DNA of 64,000 nt. Source: Laceyella sacchari. GTDB lineage: Bacteria > Bacillota > Bacilli > Thermoactinomycetales > Thermoactinomycetaceae. Each line of letters opens with the position of its first letter. The stretch's first letter is position 1. The notes beneath the pieces are model-generated. The model had not been told where the DNA came from, did not search any database, and was given only the letters and a program-made list of their open reading frames with translations. The stretch spans positions 62,001-126,000 of the forward strand of contig NZ_SMDD01000004.1 in NCBI RefSeq assembly GCF_004343255.1, in the 5' to 3' direction. Below are positions 23,782 to 33,436 of the stretch, piece after piece. A program made the position numbers and the translations under genes.

Positions 23782-24604
23782 TCAAATCCCCTCCTGCTGA
23801 AATGATTTGGAGTTTCGTTTTGCCATGTTCCCGTGTGATGCTGAAATCAGCCTTCATGTTGTGGGCTCGTTCCTGCATGATCTTCAAACCGAAGCGGTCA
23901 TGATGTTGAAAAGGGTCATCAGTAAAACCTTTGCCATCATCAACCACTGTTAACGCCCATCCAGACGGACGGGGTTCCAACCGCAAGGAGACGTGTTCGG
24001 CTTCCGCATGTTTGCGGACGTTAGTCAGGGCTTCCTGAATACAGTGGAACAGCTCCACTTTTTCACGAGGGGTTAATTGCTCTTCCTTCAAGTCGATATG
24101 GGCTTCCAAGCGGAGGCCCGTGTCAAGCTGATACTGATCGAGCCAGTGAACCAACCGCTCATGCCACACATGGGAGGCTTCACTGGAAGAGTGTTTGAGG
24201 TTGTAGATGGATTGGCGCACATCGTCGTGGATGAGACGCAAGTGCTTGTGCACCTGATTTAGTTCCCCATCGTTGTATTTCAGTTTGAGCCGATCCAATT
24301 GTACCGAGCACAAGAATAGGGTTTGCGCGATGCCGTCGTGCAATTCCCTGGCGATCCGTTCTCTTTCTTGCAACACGGCTTTTTCCGCCCGTTCTTTTTT
24401 CAGATCCTCCTGCATTTTTTCATACACTAAAAACAGGTGCAACAATAGTGTGATAGTGACCAAAAATACGATGACAGGCGTCAGTATGTTGCCCGCATCC
24501 ATGGAGATGTACGGCAAGAGAAACTCGTGTCGCACGTATTCCCACACCCCAACCACGACAGTCGGGATGGTGAGAATCAACCATTTAATTTGTTTGTATC
24601 GCAA
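23774..24604 (-). CDS. NarL-type (HisKA_3) sensor histidine kinase
   Basis: A 276-residue membrane kinase with two N-terminal helices and a short extracellular loop, a coiled linker (LKKERAEKAVLQERERIARE), the phospho-acceptor His in ARELHDGIAQTLF and an HATPase domain with EALTNVRKHAEA (N box) and VDDGKGF (G1), then GLKIMQERA. The small loop suggests sensing of membrane or redox state, as in LiaS/DegS relatives. The frame opens at GTG 24613, but TTG 24604 is better spaced after CGGAG. It overlaps the response regulator by 8 bases. Confidence 0.9.
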   Translation of the reverse strand: MRYKQIKWLILTIPTVVVGVWEYVRHEFLLPYISMDAGNILTPVIVFLVTITLLLHLFLVYEKMQEDLKKERAEKAVLQERERIARELHDGIAQTLFLCSVQLDRLKLKYNDGELNQVHKHLRLIHDDVRQSIYNLKHSSSEASHVWHERLVHWLDQYQLDTGLRLEAHIDLKEEQLTPREKVELFHCIQEALTNVRKHAEAEHVSLRLEPRPSGWALTVVDDGKGFTDDPFQHHDRFGLKIMQERAHNMKADFSITREHGKTKLQIISAGGDLSG

Positions 24605-25400
24605 CGTTACCACTCCGTTTTATAGCATGTCCATCTGTGGCAAAGGGTAGGGCGATTCCAGGGGGTGTCTGATGAATAGGCCAGTGGCTCCAAAACCATT
24701 TTCTCATTCGCTTCACTTGTGCATCGGCGCTTATCGAGAAAAGTTTTTCCGCCGCTTCTTCCATATCAACTTGATTCACCAGATACGCCCACCGTTTTCC
24801 CAATCTGGAAATTAACGTTCGGTACTATTTCTTAATCTATCATGACGTAGGCCTAGCAATCTGTAAACAAAAAGGGACGAAATGACCTGAAGGGAAAAGA
24901 TGGGGAGGACTGAGGATAAGAAAATAAAAAACCATCGGCGAAACTCGCCCATGGCATGTGGTTGTAAAGTTGAGAATGGGGAAAAACACACCTTTGTTCA
25001 TGGAAGCCGTCCAGGGGGGAGTAGCCTGCAATGGAAACCGCATTGAAGCGTCCCAAAGCAAAGCTGTGCCAGTAAGCATGAGAAGAAGCTTATTCATGGA
25101 GGACGACTTCTTTCCCAAAGGGTGTTTCAGTATTTTAAATTTTATATTTTCGTCACAGTTTTGTCAATTGTATTTATCGCAGGTAATAGGCTTGTAACGG
25201 GCAACCCAACCGTTCTAAGGGTTGCCCCGCTTTATTCCTTCGTTGTGAAGCCGATCTTTCATGTTTTCATGGGAATTTGGCTATAAAATATAAACGTGCA
25301 GGGGGCATGCTCTAAGTAGTCCTTTTTATAGGGATGGTGTTTTAGTGGGCTTCCCATCACTTGGGTCACAACTAATGCGAAAACGGAAAGAGGAGATAAT
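24605..25400. other. Gap of about 800 bases without a convincing gene
   Basis: Between the leftward kinase and the rightward HAD gene, short open frames exist on both strands (for example 24585-24803 and 24840-25118 leftward), but none has a ribosome site, domain or coding-like composition. An orphan terminator lies at 25198-25236. It may hold a small RNA or the remains of a lost gene, but nothing can be named. Confidence 0.5.
25198..25236 (+). terminator. Orphan terminator-like hairpin
   Basis: CGGGCAACCC and GGGTTGCCC form a 9-bp stem with an 11-base loop, followed by CGCTTTATTCCTT. No rightward gene ends before it, so it may terminate an untranslated transcript from the gap upstream. Confidence 0.5.
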
Positions 25401-26066
25401 ATGAAAGCAATCATTTTTGATTTGGATGGCACCTTGTTTCAAACAGAAAAAGTGGGGGTGCCCGCCTTTCGGGAAACATTTGTCCAGTTGCGCAAGGAAG
25501 GGCTGTATGATGGGGAGATTCCCTCGGATGAAAAAATTCAATCAGTGTTTGGCATGACACATGAGGAACTGTGGGAAACCTTGTTGCCTGAAGCGAGTGA
25601 AGAGGTTCGCCACACCGCTGATCAGTTGATGTTGGCCAAAGAGTTGGAGTTGTTTGAGCAGGGGGTGGGCCAATGTTATCCAGGAGTAGAAGAAACGCTA
25701 CCCCAGTTGATTGATCAAGGGTGGTCTTTATTCATCGCCAGCAACGGCGTGGGCCCATATGTGCGTGGTGCTTTAAGTTCTAAAGGATTAATTTCTTTAT
25801 TTAAGGGAATTTATACAGCAGGAGACTATGAAACGGAAACCAAAGTGGACTTGGTTCGGATTTGTAAAGAAACTCATGGAATTACACAAGGGTACATGGT
25901 TGGGGACCGACAATCCGATGTGCGGGCAGGCTTGGAAAACGGCTTGGTTGTCATCGGTTGCCGATATACCGGCTTTCCGCAGTTTGGAGGGGAGGAAGAG
26001 TTGCAGGGGGCTGACATGATCCTGTCAACGTTTTCCGAACTCCCGTCGTTAGTCAACCGTTTATAA
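25401..26066 (+). CDS. HAD-superfamily hydrolase
   Basis: A 221-residue cytosolic phosphatase-type enzyme. Motif I is IIFDLDGTLF (nucleophile Asp plus acid-base Asp), motif II is the Ser in LFIASNG, motif III is the Lys before VDLVRICKE, and motif IV is MVGDRQSDVRAG. A helical cap sits between motifs I and II, as in phosphoglycolate phosphatase-like members. The substrate is not predictable. ATG 25401 follows AGAGGAGAT. It is a single gene. Confidence 0.9.
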   Translation: MKAIIFDLDGTLFQTEKVGVPAFRETFVQLRKEGLYDGEIPSDEKIQSVFGMTHEELWETLLPEASEEVRHTADQLMLAKELELFEQGVGQCYPGVEETLPQLIDQGWSLFIASNGVGPYVRGALSSKGLISLFKGIYTAGDYETETKVDLVRICKETHGITQGYMVGDRQSDVRAGLENGLVVIGCRYTGFPQFGGEEELQGADMILSTFSELPSLVNRL

Positions 26067-26219
26067 GATGCCTGGTTGGTTGATGGACGTTGACTTACGT
26101 TTTCGTTATGAATTGCACAGGAACAGGCTAGGATAAACGGGGAAAGATGTTGCCGGCGGCCAAGCGGCCGTCTGGCATCCGGCAGTTGAATCATCACAGT
26201 GAAGAGGAGAGAGGATGCC

Positions 26220-26909
26220 ATGGGGCAATTGTGGGTGATTCCATACTGGGACATCGCGTGGCGCCTGTTTATGGCTGGACTGTTGGGAGGGCTTGTCGGT
26301 TGGGAGCGGGAGCGGCACAATCACCCAGCCGGTTTTCGGACACATATTCTGGTGAGTCTGGGGTCGGCGCTCATCATGTTGATTTCCATTTACGGGTTTA
26401 CCGATTACATGGATGAAGAACAAGTGCGGTTTGACCCCGCACGTTTAAGTGCACAAGTGGTGAGCGGGATCGGGTTTTTGGGTGCAGGAACCATCTTGCG
26501 ACATCGTGCCTCTGTATCGGGACTTACGACGGCGGCGTCTTTGTGGGTGGTCTCCGGCGTCGGCCTGGCGGTAGGGGCGGGATTTATGTTCGGGGCTGTG
26601 TTGACCACGGTTTTTGCCTTGGTCAGCTTGGAGTTATTGACCAGGATGGAGAAAATTTTGATTCGCAAACGTCATCTCTGTTTGCTTCATATCCATGTAA
26701 AGGATGAACAGGGGAAGTTGGGACAACTCTTCACATTGATCTCGGAGAAGGGTGGAAGTGTACGCAAAGTGAATGTGGAAGAAGATGAGGAGATGTCGGG
26801 CATGCTGGAAATTGCTCTCACCGTCCGATTGCCGCAAAAGACGACGCTGACCGAGCTGATTGATGAGATCACCAAGATTGAGGGAGTGAAGAGCGTGCGG
26901 GCAGACTGA
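26220..26909 (+). CDS. MgtC/SapB-family membrane protein
   Basis: A 229-residue protein. The N-terminal half has four or five helices with the family motifs GGLVGWERERHNHPAGFRTH, GSALIML, VVSGIGFLGAGTILRH and GLTTAASLWVVSGVGLAVGAG. The C-terminal part (about 150-229) is an ACT-like soluble domain ending TKIEGVKSVRAD. MgtC proteins affect Mg2+ homeostasis and F-ATPase activity in pathogens; most family members are uncharacterised. ATG 26220 follows GAGGAGAGAGG; the longer GTG 26199 start is less likely. Confidence 0.9.
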   Translation: MGQLWVIPYWDIAWRLFMAGLLGGLVGWERERHNHPAGFRTHILVSLGSALIMLISIYGFTDYMDEEQVRFDPARLSAQVVSGIGFLGAGTILRHRASVSGLTTAASLWVVSGVGLAVGAGFMFGAVLTTVFALVSLELLTRMEKILIRKRHLCLLHIHVKDEQGKLGQLFTLISEKGGSVRKVNVEEDEEMSGMLEIALTVRLPQKTTLTELIDEITKIEGVKSVRAD

Positions 26910-27034
26910 GGGAGAGCGGCTAGTATGGGGAATCCGCTCCCCCGACCACACAGCGCTGTGGAATTCCTCTCCTAACAAGCGAACAGGAGGTAATGAATAT
27001 GGTGTTTTTGGTTCAAAATAACCACAGAAGGGTA

Positions 27035-27090
27035 TTGGCAATGTGGGCATTTTTATCTATAATTTAAGCATAAGGTCAAAGTTAGTCAAA
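27035..27090 (+). promoter_or_regulatory. SigA promoter with CtsR operator for the clpC operon
   Basis: TTGGCA at 27035-27040 and TATAAT at 27058-27063 are separated by 17 bases. Directly downstream, GGTCAAAGTTAGTCAAA at 27074-27090 matches the CtsR heptad direct repeat (GGTCAAA-N3-GGTCAAA, one mismatch). CtsR bound here would block transcription of its own operon, giving heat-shock induction. Confidence 0.88.
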
Positions 27091-27110
27091 GTCAGCAGGA
27101 GGTTGTCCGA

Positions 27111-27581
27111 ATGAACAGTATTTCGGACATTATTGAACGGTATCTGAAGAAAATACTGAATGAGAGCGAGACAGGCGTCATCGAGGTAAAACGAAGCGAA
27201 TTGGCTGATATTTTCCAATGCGTTCCGTCACAAATCAATTACGTCATCAGCACCCGCTTTACGGTGGAAAAAGGGTATATTGTGGAAAGTAAAAGGGGTG
27301 GAGGCGGTTATATCCGCATTCAAAAGGTTCGTTTCCAAAATCGCCGTGAAGTGTTTGAAGAGATGCTCGATCAGATTGGTGAGGCCGTTCCGCAACTGAC
27401 GGCGGAACACGTGATCATTCGGTTGGTTGAAGAGAAGTTAATGACGAAAAGGGAAGCGGTGTTGATGCAACGCCTGATTTCCCGGGAAACGTTGCAATTG
27501 CCGATTCCGTTGCGCGACCAGATGCGTGCGCGGATGATGCGAATCCTTATCTCAACATTATTTACAAGCAAAGGAGAGTGA
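27111..27581 (+). CDS. ctsR: CtsR transcriptional repressor of class III heat-shock genes
   Basis: A 156-residue dimeric repressor. It begins NSISDIIERYLKKIL, includes the winged-helix segment KRSELADIFQCVPSQINYVI and the Gly-rich wing RGGGGYIRI, and has a helical C-terminal domain recognised by McsB. CtsR binds the GGTCAAA repeat seen in its own promoter, is inactivated by heat, and is removed by McsB-ClpCP. ATG 27111 follows AGGAGG. It is the first gene of ctsR-mcsA-mcsB-clpC. Confidence 0.97.
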   Translation: MNSISDIIERYLKKILNESETGVIEVKRSELADIFQCVPSQINYVISTRFTVEKGYIVESKRGGGGYIRIQKVRFQNRREVFEEMLDQIGEAVPQLTAEHVIIRLVEEKLMTKREAVLMQRLISRETLQLPIPLRDQMRARMMRILISTLFTSKGE

Positions 27582-27587
27582 CGGCCG

Positions 27588-28097
27588 ATGCTCTGTCCCG
27601 AGTGCGGAAAACGGCCGGCCACACTTCATTACACGAAGATCGTGAATGGGGAAAAAACGGAATTCCATCTGTGCGAAGTGTGTGCCCAAGAAAAAGGCGA
27701 AGTCATGCCTGGATTTGAACATGGATTTTCTTTCCATCAACTGCTGTCTGGGTTGCTCAATTTTAACTCCTCTCCTCAAGAAGCATATAAACCGCAAACA
27801 TTGCGATGCAATACTTGTGGGTTGACGTATAATCAGTTCAGCAAAATCGGCCGTTTCGGTTGTGGTGACTGTTACAAGACGTTTCGAGAGCGGCTTGACC
27901 CCCTGTTGAGAAGGGTGCATGGACATTCCACGCACCGTGGGAAAATTCCGGAGCGTGCGCAAGGGGAATTAAAGCTGAAAAAGGAATTGGAACAGTTGAA
28001 AGCTGAGCTGGCGGCTAAGATTGAAACGGAAGAATTTGAAGAAGCCGCCCGCCTGCGCGACCAAATCCGTTCATTGCAAGAGCAATTGGAAAAATAG
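27588..28097 (+). CDS. mcsA: McsA, zinc-finger activator of the McsB arginine kinase
   Basis: A 169-residue protein with zinc-binding Cys pairs: CPECGK at the start, CEVCAQ, then CNTC and CGDC around residues 67-90. Its C-terminal UVR motif is ETEEFEEAARLRDQIRSLQE. McsA activates McsB and helps tag CtsR and other proteins for ClpCP. ATG 27588 lies 6 bases after the ctsR stop and mcsB follows within 12 bases, so the genes are co-transcribed. Confidence 0.95.
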   Translation: MLCPECGKRPATLHYTKIVNGEKTEFHLCEVCAQEKGEVMPGFEHGFSFHQLLSGLLNFNSSPQEAYKPQTLRCNTCGLTYNQFSKIGRFGCGDCYKTFRERLDPLLRRVHGHSTHRGKIPERAQGELKLKKELEQLKAELAAKIETEEFEEAARLRDQIRSLQEQLEK

Positions 28098-28108
28098 GGG
28101 TGATTCGC

Positions 28109-29188
28109 ATGTCGCTTGAACATTTTATGCAAAATGCGATCAGTGAATGGATGCGCGTCAAAGGACCGCAGTCGGATATTGTGTTCTCTAGCCGCGTGCG
28201 CATCGCCCGCAACTTGGAAGGCTTGCCGTTTCCTCTGTTGAGTACCCAGTCGCAAGCCGAAGAAGTGGTGCGCAGAGTGGAAGAAGCCTGGAAGAATGAT
28301 AAAGACCGGTTGGCAGTTCTCAAAGACGCGGAATTGATTCGCATGTCTGACCTCACTGATTTAGAAAAACGTGTGTTGGTCGAGAAGCATTTGATCAGTC
28401 CGATGTTGGCGGAGGAATCACGACACGGCGCGGTGTTGTTGAGCCAGGACGAATCGGTGAGCATTATGATTAATGAAGAAGACCACATCCGGATTCAAGT
28501 GTTGTTCCCCGGCTTGCAGTTGGAAAATGCTTGGGAACTGGCCAGCCAGATCGACAATTGGTTGGAGAAATACCTCACATACGCGTTTGAAGGTGGATAC
28601 GGGTATTTGACCAGTTGTCCGACCAATGTCGGCACAGGAATTCGGGCGTCGGTCATGGTTCATTTGCCGGCGTTGGCCATGACCCAACAGTTGAACCGGC
28701 TGATTCCAGCTATCACCCAGGTGGGTTTGGCCGTGCGTGGAATTTACGGCGAAGGCAGTGAAGCGTTGGGGCAGCTCTACCAAGTTTCCAACCAAGTCAC
28801 CTTGGGACAATCGGAAGAAGAGATTTTGGATAACTTGCAAGGAGTTGTCCGACAGATGATCGAACATGAGCAAATAGCAAGACGGAGACTGCAAGAGATG
28901 TCCCTGACCCAATTGGAAGACCGGGTACATCGATCTTACGGGATCTTGGCTCATGCGCGGATTATTGATTCCAATGAGGCGATGAAACGCTTGTCCGATG
29001 TGCGGTTGGGTGTGGACATGGGCTTGATCCTCGGTGTGTCAGCCAATGTGATGAATGAGTTGATGGTGATGACACAGCCGGGGTTCTTGCAAAGTTACGC
29101 GAACCAACGGCTCAATCCCGAACAACGGGACATCCGGCGCGCACGGCTGATCCGGGAGCGGTTGGCCATGGAGCAAACGAAAGAGTAA
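28109..29188 (+). CDS. mcsB: McsB protein arginine kinase
   Basis: A 359-residue phosphagen-kinase-fold enzyme that phosphorylates arginine residues, marking proteins for ClpCP degradation. Visible signatures are VFSSRVRIARNLEGLPFP (ATP binding), SVSIMINEEDHIRIQ, the active-site loop LTSCPTNVGTGIRASV with the catalytic-site Cys, and a C-terminal arginine-rich tail (RDIRRARLIRERL). ATG 28109 follows TAGGGGTGAT; the GTG at 28100 is less likely. Confidence 0.96.
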   Translation: MSLEHFMQNAISEWMRVKGPQSDIVFSSRVRIARNLEGLPFPLLSTQSQAEEVVRRVEEAWKNDKDRLAVLKDAELIRMSDLTDLEKRVLVEKHLISPMLAEESRHGAVLLSQDESVSIMINEEDHIRIQVLFPGLQLENAWELASQIDNWLEKYLTYAFEGGYGYLTSCPTNVGTGIRASVMVHLPALAMTQQLNRLIPAITQVGLAVRGIYGEGSEALGQLYQVSNQVTLGQSEEEILDNLQGVVRQMIEHEQIARRRLQEMSLTQLEDRVHRSYGILAHARIIDSNEAMKRLSDVRLGVDMGLILGVSANVMNELMVMTQPGFLQSYANQRLNPEQRDIRRARLIRERLAMEQTKE

Positions 29189-29209
29189 TTATTCGTACAC
29201 ATAGAAGAA

Positions 29210-29356
29210 CATTCGCTAAGCATGGAATGGGATACTCCGCCCAGTGGAGTACGTCAGACTCTCGCTCACAAAAAACGTTCGCTAAGAACGGGATAAGAAA
29301 CTCCGCTTGGCGGAGTACGTCAGACTCTCGCTCACAAAAAACGTTCGCTAAGAACG
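29210..29356 (+). repeat. 66-bp tandem duplication in the mcsB-clpC spacer
   Basis: The segments 29235-29290 and 29301-29356 are almost identical over 56 bases with a 66-base period, and a partial third copy (ATTCGCTAAGCATGG) begins near 29212. Each copy carries two small palindromes: ACTCCGC...GGAGT and CGTTCGCTAAGAACG. They lie untranslated between mcsB and the clpC ribosome site and could act as RNA processing or stability hairpins. Confidence 0.75.
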
Positions 29357-29380
29357 ACTAGTAAAGGTGAGGTGTTAACT

Positions 29381-31828
29381 ATGATGTTTGGTCGATTTAC
29401 GGAGCGTGCGCAGAAGGTGTTGGCGTTAGCGCAAGAAGAGGCAGTTCGTCTCGGTCATAATAACATTGGTACCGAACATATCCTGTTGGGCCTGGTTCGA
29501 GAGGGTGAAGGCATCGCCGCCAAAGCATTGGTCGCTCTTGGATTGGGCTTGGAGAAAATATCCAAAGAGGTAGAGAACCTGATCGGCCGCGGCCAAAATC
29601 AACCAAGCAACATCGCTTACACTCCTCGCGCTAAGAAAGTAATTGAACTCTCGATGGATGAAGCGCGCAAGTTGGGTCATACCTACGTGGGGACGGAGCA
29701 CATTCTCCTCGGCTTAATCCGCGAAGGGGAAGGGGTGGCGGCCCGGGTGTTGAACAACTTGGGAGTGAGCTTAAACAAAGCGCGCCAACAAGTGTTGCAA
29801 TTGCTGGGCTCAAGTGAGGCGTTGTCCAATCACCCAGGTGCCAACAATCATGTAAACACTCCAACGCTGGACGGTTTGGCTCGTGATTTGACTGCGGCGG
29901 CCCGTGATGGCAATCTCGATCCTGTCATTGGCCGCAGCAAAGAAATTGAGCGGGTGATTCAAGTCTTGTCCCGTCGAACCAAAAACAATCCGGTGTTAAT
30001 CGGGGAACCGGGTGTTGGTAAGACGGCGGTAGCCGAAGGGCTGGCGCAACGCATCGTCGATGGGGAGATTCCGGAGACCTTGCGCGGCAAACGCGTGATG
30101 ACACTGGATATGGGTACGGTGGTAGCCGGAACCAAATACCGCGGCGAATTTGAGGATCGGCTGAAAAAGATTATGGATGAGATTCGGCAAGCGGGAAATA
30201 TCATTCTCTTTATCGACGAGCTGCATACCTTGATTGGTGCAGGTGGGGCAGAAGGCGCCATTGATGCGTCCAACATCCTGAAGCCGGCGCTGGCTCGCGG
30301 AGAATTGCAATGCATCGGGGCAACCACCTTGGATGAGTATCGCAAATACATTGAAAAAGATGCGGCTTTGGAGCGCCGTTTCCAACCGATCTTGGTGGAT
30401 GAGCCGAGCATTGAAGAGGCTTTCTTGATTTTGCAGGGGCTGCGTGACCGCTATGAAGCACACCATCGCGTGAAAATCACGGATGAAGCGATTGAACAAG
30501 CGGTGAAGTTGTCGGACCGTTACATTACGGATCGGTATCTGCCTGATAAAGCGATTGACTTGATCGACGAAGCAGCGTCCAAAGTGCGCCTCAAATCATA
30601 TATGGTTCCACCTGAATTGAAAAAGCTGGAGCAGAGCTTAGAGGAAATTAAGAAAGAAAAAGATGCGGCTGTGCAAAGCCAAGAGTTTGAAAAGGCGGCT
30701 TCACTTAGAGACACCGAACAAAAACTGCGGGAAGAAATTGAAGTGACCCGCAACAATTGGAAGCAAGACCAAGGGAAGACGGATTCCGAAGTCACCGCCG
30801 AAGATATCGCCGATGTGGTGTCCAACTGGACGGGGATTCCGGTCAAAAAGCTGGCACAGGAAGAGTCAGAACGGTTATTGAACATGGAGGAGATTCTGCA
30901 TAACCGCGTCATCGGGCAAGAAGAAGCGGTGAAATCTGTTGCACGTGCTATCCGCCGCGCTCGGGCGGGGCTGAAGGATCCCAAGCGCCCGATCGGATCA
31001 TTCATTTTCCTCGGCCCGACGGGGGTAGGGAAAACCGAGTTGGCTCGTGCACTGGCAGAAGCGATGTTCGGTGATGAAGATGCGATGATTCGAATTGACA
31101 TGTCCGAATACATGGAGAAACACTCCACCAGCCGCTTGGTCGGTTCCCCGCCAGGATATGTGGGATATGAAGAAGGCGGGCAGTTGACGGAGAAAGTGCG
31201 CCGCAAGCCTTATTCTGTTGTTCTCTTCGATGAGGTGGAGAAAGCGCACCCTGAAGTGTTTAATATTTTGTTGCAAGTGTTGGAAGATGGACGACTGACC
31301 GACGGCAAAGGGCGGACGGTCGACTTCCGCAACACCATCATCATTATGACCTCTAACGCAGGTGCTTCCACGATCAAGAAGAGCGGACGGTTGGGCTTCA
31401 CTGTTGGTGATACAGCCAAAGATGACTATGAGCAAATGAAGCAAAACGTGATGGAAGAGCTGAAAAAATCATTCCGTCCTGAATTCCTGAACCGCATTGA
31501 CGATCTGATTGTCTTCCATTCGCTACGGGAAGAGCATTTGGAGGAAATCGTGTCGTTAATGGCTGAAGAGCTCAGAAGAAGACTGAGAGAGCAAGAGATT
31601 GATTTCCGACTCACAGACAGCGCGAAAAAACATTTGGCCAAAGAAGGGTTTGACCCAACTTACGGTGCTCGGCCGCTCCGTCGCGCCATCCAGAAGCACA
31701 TTGAAGACCGCCTCTCTGAAGAACTGCTGCGCGGCAACATTTCTCGAGGCGAGTCGGTGCTGATCGACTACAGAGATGGACAGTTGGTGGTTGAAAAGGA
31801 AGAGACCACCAAAGGCGCGGCACAATAA
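29381..31828 (+). CDS. clpC: ClpC, ATP-dependent Clp protease ATPase subunit
   Basis: An 815-residue class I Hsp100 unfoldase that feeds ClpP. It has two N-terminal Clp_N repeats (each with [20 protein letters not shown]), AAA1 with Walker [10 protein letters not shown] and Walker [10 protein letters not shown], a middle domain with UVR-like [20 protein letters not shown], and AAA2 with GPTGVGKTE and [11 protein letters not shown] followed by the C-terminal D2 domain. ATG 29381 after AAAGGTGAGG gives the usual [11 protein letters not shown] start. It is encoded with its adaptors McsA/McsB and repressor CtsR. Confidence 0.98.
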   Translation: MMFGRFTERAQKVLALAQEEAVRLGHNNIGTEHILLGLVREGEGIAAKALVALGLGLEKISKEVENLIGRGQNQPSNIAYTPRAKKVIELSMDEARKLGHTYVGTEHILLGLIREGEGVAARVLNNLGVSLNKARQQVLQLLGSSEALSNHPGANNHVNTPTLDGLARDLTAAARDGNLDPVIGRSKEIERVIQVLSRRTKNNPVLIGEPGVGKTAVAEGLAQRIVDGEIPETLRGKRVMTLDMGTVVAGTKYRGEFEDRLKKIMDEIRQAGNIILFIDELHTLIGAGGAEGAIDASNILKPALARGELQCIGATTLDEYRKYIEKDAALERRFQPILVDEPSIEEAFLILQGLRDRYEAHHRVKITDEAIEQAVKLSDRYITDRYLPDKAIDLIDEAASKVRLKSYMVPPELKKLEQSLEEIKKEKDAAVQSQEFEKAASLRDTEQKLREEIEVTRNNWKQDQGKTDSEVTAEDIADVVSNWTGIPVKKLAQEESERLLNMEEILHNRVIGQEEAVKSVARAIRRARAGLKDPKRPIGSFIFLGPTGVGKTELARALAEAMFGDEDAMIRIDMSEYMEKHSTSRLVGSPPGYVGYEEGGQLTEKVRRKPYSVVLFDEVEKAHPEVFNILLQVLEDGRLTDGKGRTVDFRNTIIIMTSNAGASTIKKSGRLGFTVGDTAKDDYEQMKQNVMEELKKSFRPEFLNRIDDLIVFHSLREEHLEEIVSLMAEELRRRLREQEIDFRLTDSAKKHLAKEGFDPTYGARPLRRAIQKHIEDRLSEELLRGNISRGESVLIDYRDGQLVVEKEETTKGAAQ

Positions 31829-31835
31829 TCAGACG

Positions 31836-31870
31836 ACCACTCACTGCCTACGGGACGGTGAGTGGTTTTT
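31836..31870 (+). terminator. Terminator of the clpC operon
   Basis: ACCACTCAC and GTGAGTGGT form a 9-bp stem with a 13-base loop, followed by TTTTT. Confidence 0.85.
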
Positions 31871-32012
31871 CCGTTGGATTTGTCATCAAAAGAATATAAA
31901 ACATCATGAAAAATTCAAATGACCTTGTTGATGCCGTGGGAAAACAAAGCCTATTTTAAAATGAGGAAGGTTAAAAAACAGATTTGTAACATGATGTTTT
32001 TGTCAAGATATT

Positions 32013-32021
32013 TGTTATAAT
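32013..32021 (+). promoter_or_regulatory. Extended -10 promoter element for radA
   Basis: TGTTATAAT is an extended -10 box about 40 bases before the radA start. No good -35 hexamer is found at the normal distance, which is usual for extended -10 promoters. Confidence 0.5.
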
Positions 32022-32059
32022 GAGGAGTAAATATAATAGAAGTGAGTAGGGGACGAGCT

Positions 32060-33433
32060 GTGGCGAAAAAAAAGACCAAGTTTGTGTGCCAGGAATGCGG
32101 ATATGAATCGGCCAAATGGATGGGGCGTTGCCCAGGATGCGGAACCTGGAATGCCATGGTGGAAGAGATGGATAGCAAAGCGGCCATCATTCCGGGCACG
32201 GGGTTGAAAATCCGTGACAAACATGAAAAAGCGACGCCGATTACGCAAGTGGAGAAGCTGGATCAGCCGCGTTCCGACACGGGCATCAAGGAATTGAACC
32301 GCGTTTTGGGCGGAGGCTTGGTGCCGGGTTCTTTTATTTTGGTCGGAGGTGACCCGGGAATCGGGAAATCGACGCTGCTTCTGCAAGCGTCACATGAATT
32401 AGCCAAGCGCGGGTTGCCCATCTTATATGTATCGGGAGAAGAATCGACGGAGCAGATCCGCATTCGTGCCGATCGGCTTGGAGCGTTGAGCGAGAACTTA
32501 TTGGTGGCTTCCGAAACCAATTTGACTGCGATCGAAAGCCTGATGGATGAAAATAACCCAAAATTAATGGTGGTTGACTCCATTCAAACGGTGTTTCATC
32601 CGGAAGTGATGTCTGCACCAGGGAGCGTTGCCCAAGTGCGGGAATGCACCGGCACGCTGATGCGTTGGGCCAAGGACAGAGGCATGGCGATCATCATCGT
32701 GGGTCATGTGACCAAAGCGGGGGCGATCGCTGGGCCGAGGATGTTGGAGCACATGGTGGATTGCGTTTTGTATTTTGAAGGGGAGCGCCACCATACGTAC
32801 CGGGTGCTCAGAGCAGTCAAAAACCGGTTTGGATCGACCAATGAAATCGGCGTATTTGAAATGAAGGAAAGCGGATTGGCAGAAGTGGATAATCCTTCAG
32901 AGATGTTTTTGTCGGGAAGGCCCGTGGGCGCTCCTGGTACCGCTGTGGCCGCAAGTATCGAGGGAACGCGGCCGGTTTTGATTGAGTTACAGGCCTTGGT
33001 CGCACCTACAAGTTTTGCTACGCCTAAACGAATGGCAACCGGGGTTGATCACAACCGCGTCACCATGATTATGGCGGTGTTGGAGAAACGGCTCGGCTTT
33101 TTCCTGCAAAATCAGGATGCCTATATCAATGTGGTCGGCGGAGTACGGTTGGATGAACCAGCTGTCGATTTGGCCATGGCCATCAGCTTGGCGTCAAGCT
33201 TTCGCGATGTTTCTACATCCGCGCACGATTTGTTCATCGGCGAGGTAGGGCTGACAGGGGAAGTGCGTGGCGTTTCGCGCATTGAACAGCGGGTGGCGGA
33301 AGCGGCAAATATGGGATTTCGGCGTGTCGTCATTCCGGAGAAGAACCGGCGGGGTTGGACGCCGCCGGAAGGGGTGGAACTGATAGGGGTGCATACATTA
33401 GAAGAAGCATTGCGTGTGGCGTTGGGGGGGTAA
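32060..33433 (+). CDS. radA: RadA/Sms DNA repair helicase-like ATPase
   Basis: A 457-residue RecA-like protein that promotes branch migration in recombination and repair. The N-terminal C4 zinc finger is CQECG...CPGCG. Walker A is [10 protein letters not shown], the RadA-specific motif is KNRFG (in [14 protein letters not shown]), and the C-terminal Lon-like domain includes [15 protein letters not shown] 32060 after AGGGGACG gives the typical [17 protein letters not shown] start; the upstream GTG 32042 is less likely. disA begins 3 bases after the stop. Confidence 0.97.
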   Translation: MAKKKTKFVCQECGYESAKWMGRCPGCGTWNAMVEEMDSKAAIIPGTGLKIRDKHEKATPITQVEKLDQPRSDTGIKELNRVLGGGLVPGSFILVGGDPGIGKSTLLLQASHELAKRGLPILYVSGEESTEQIRIRADRLGALSENLLVASETNLTAIESLMDENNPKLMVVDSIQTVFHPEVMSAPGSVAQVRECTGTLMRWAKDRGMAIIIVGHVTKAGAIAGPRMLEHMVDCVLYFEGERHHTYRVLRAVKNRFGSTNEIGVFEMKESGLAEVDNPSEMFLSGRPVGAPGTAVAASIEGTRPVLIELQALVAPTSFATPKRMATGVDHNRVTMIMAVLEKRLGFFLQNQDAYINVVGGVRLDEPAVDLAMAISLASSFRDVSTSAHDLFIGEVGLTGEVRGVSRIEQRVAEAANMGFRRVVIPEKNRRGWTPPEGVELIGVHTLEEALRVALGG

Positions 33434-33436
33434 TGA

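Noticed and set aside
24585-24803. 72-residue leftward ORF upstream of the histidine kinase
   Set aside because: TTG start without ribosome site, overlaps the kinase start, no domain; left out as a gene.
24840-25118. 92-residue leftward ORF in the gap
   Set aside because: No ribosome site and no coding-like features beyond a short hydrophobic stretch.
29210-29356. CRISPR-like array before clpC
   Set aside because: Only two full copies, no unique spacers and no cas genes nearby.
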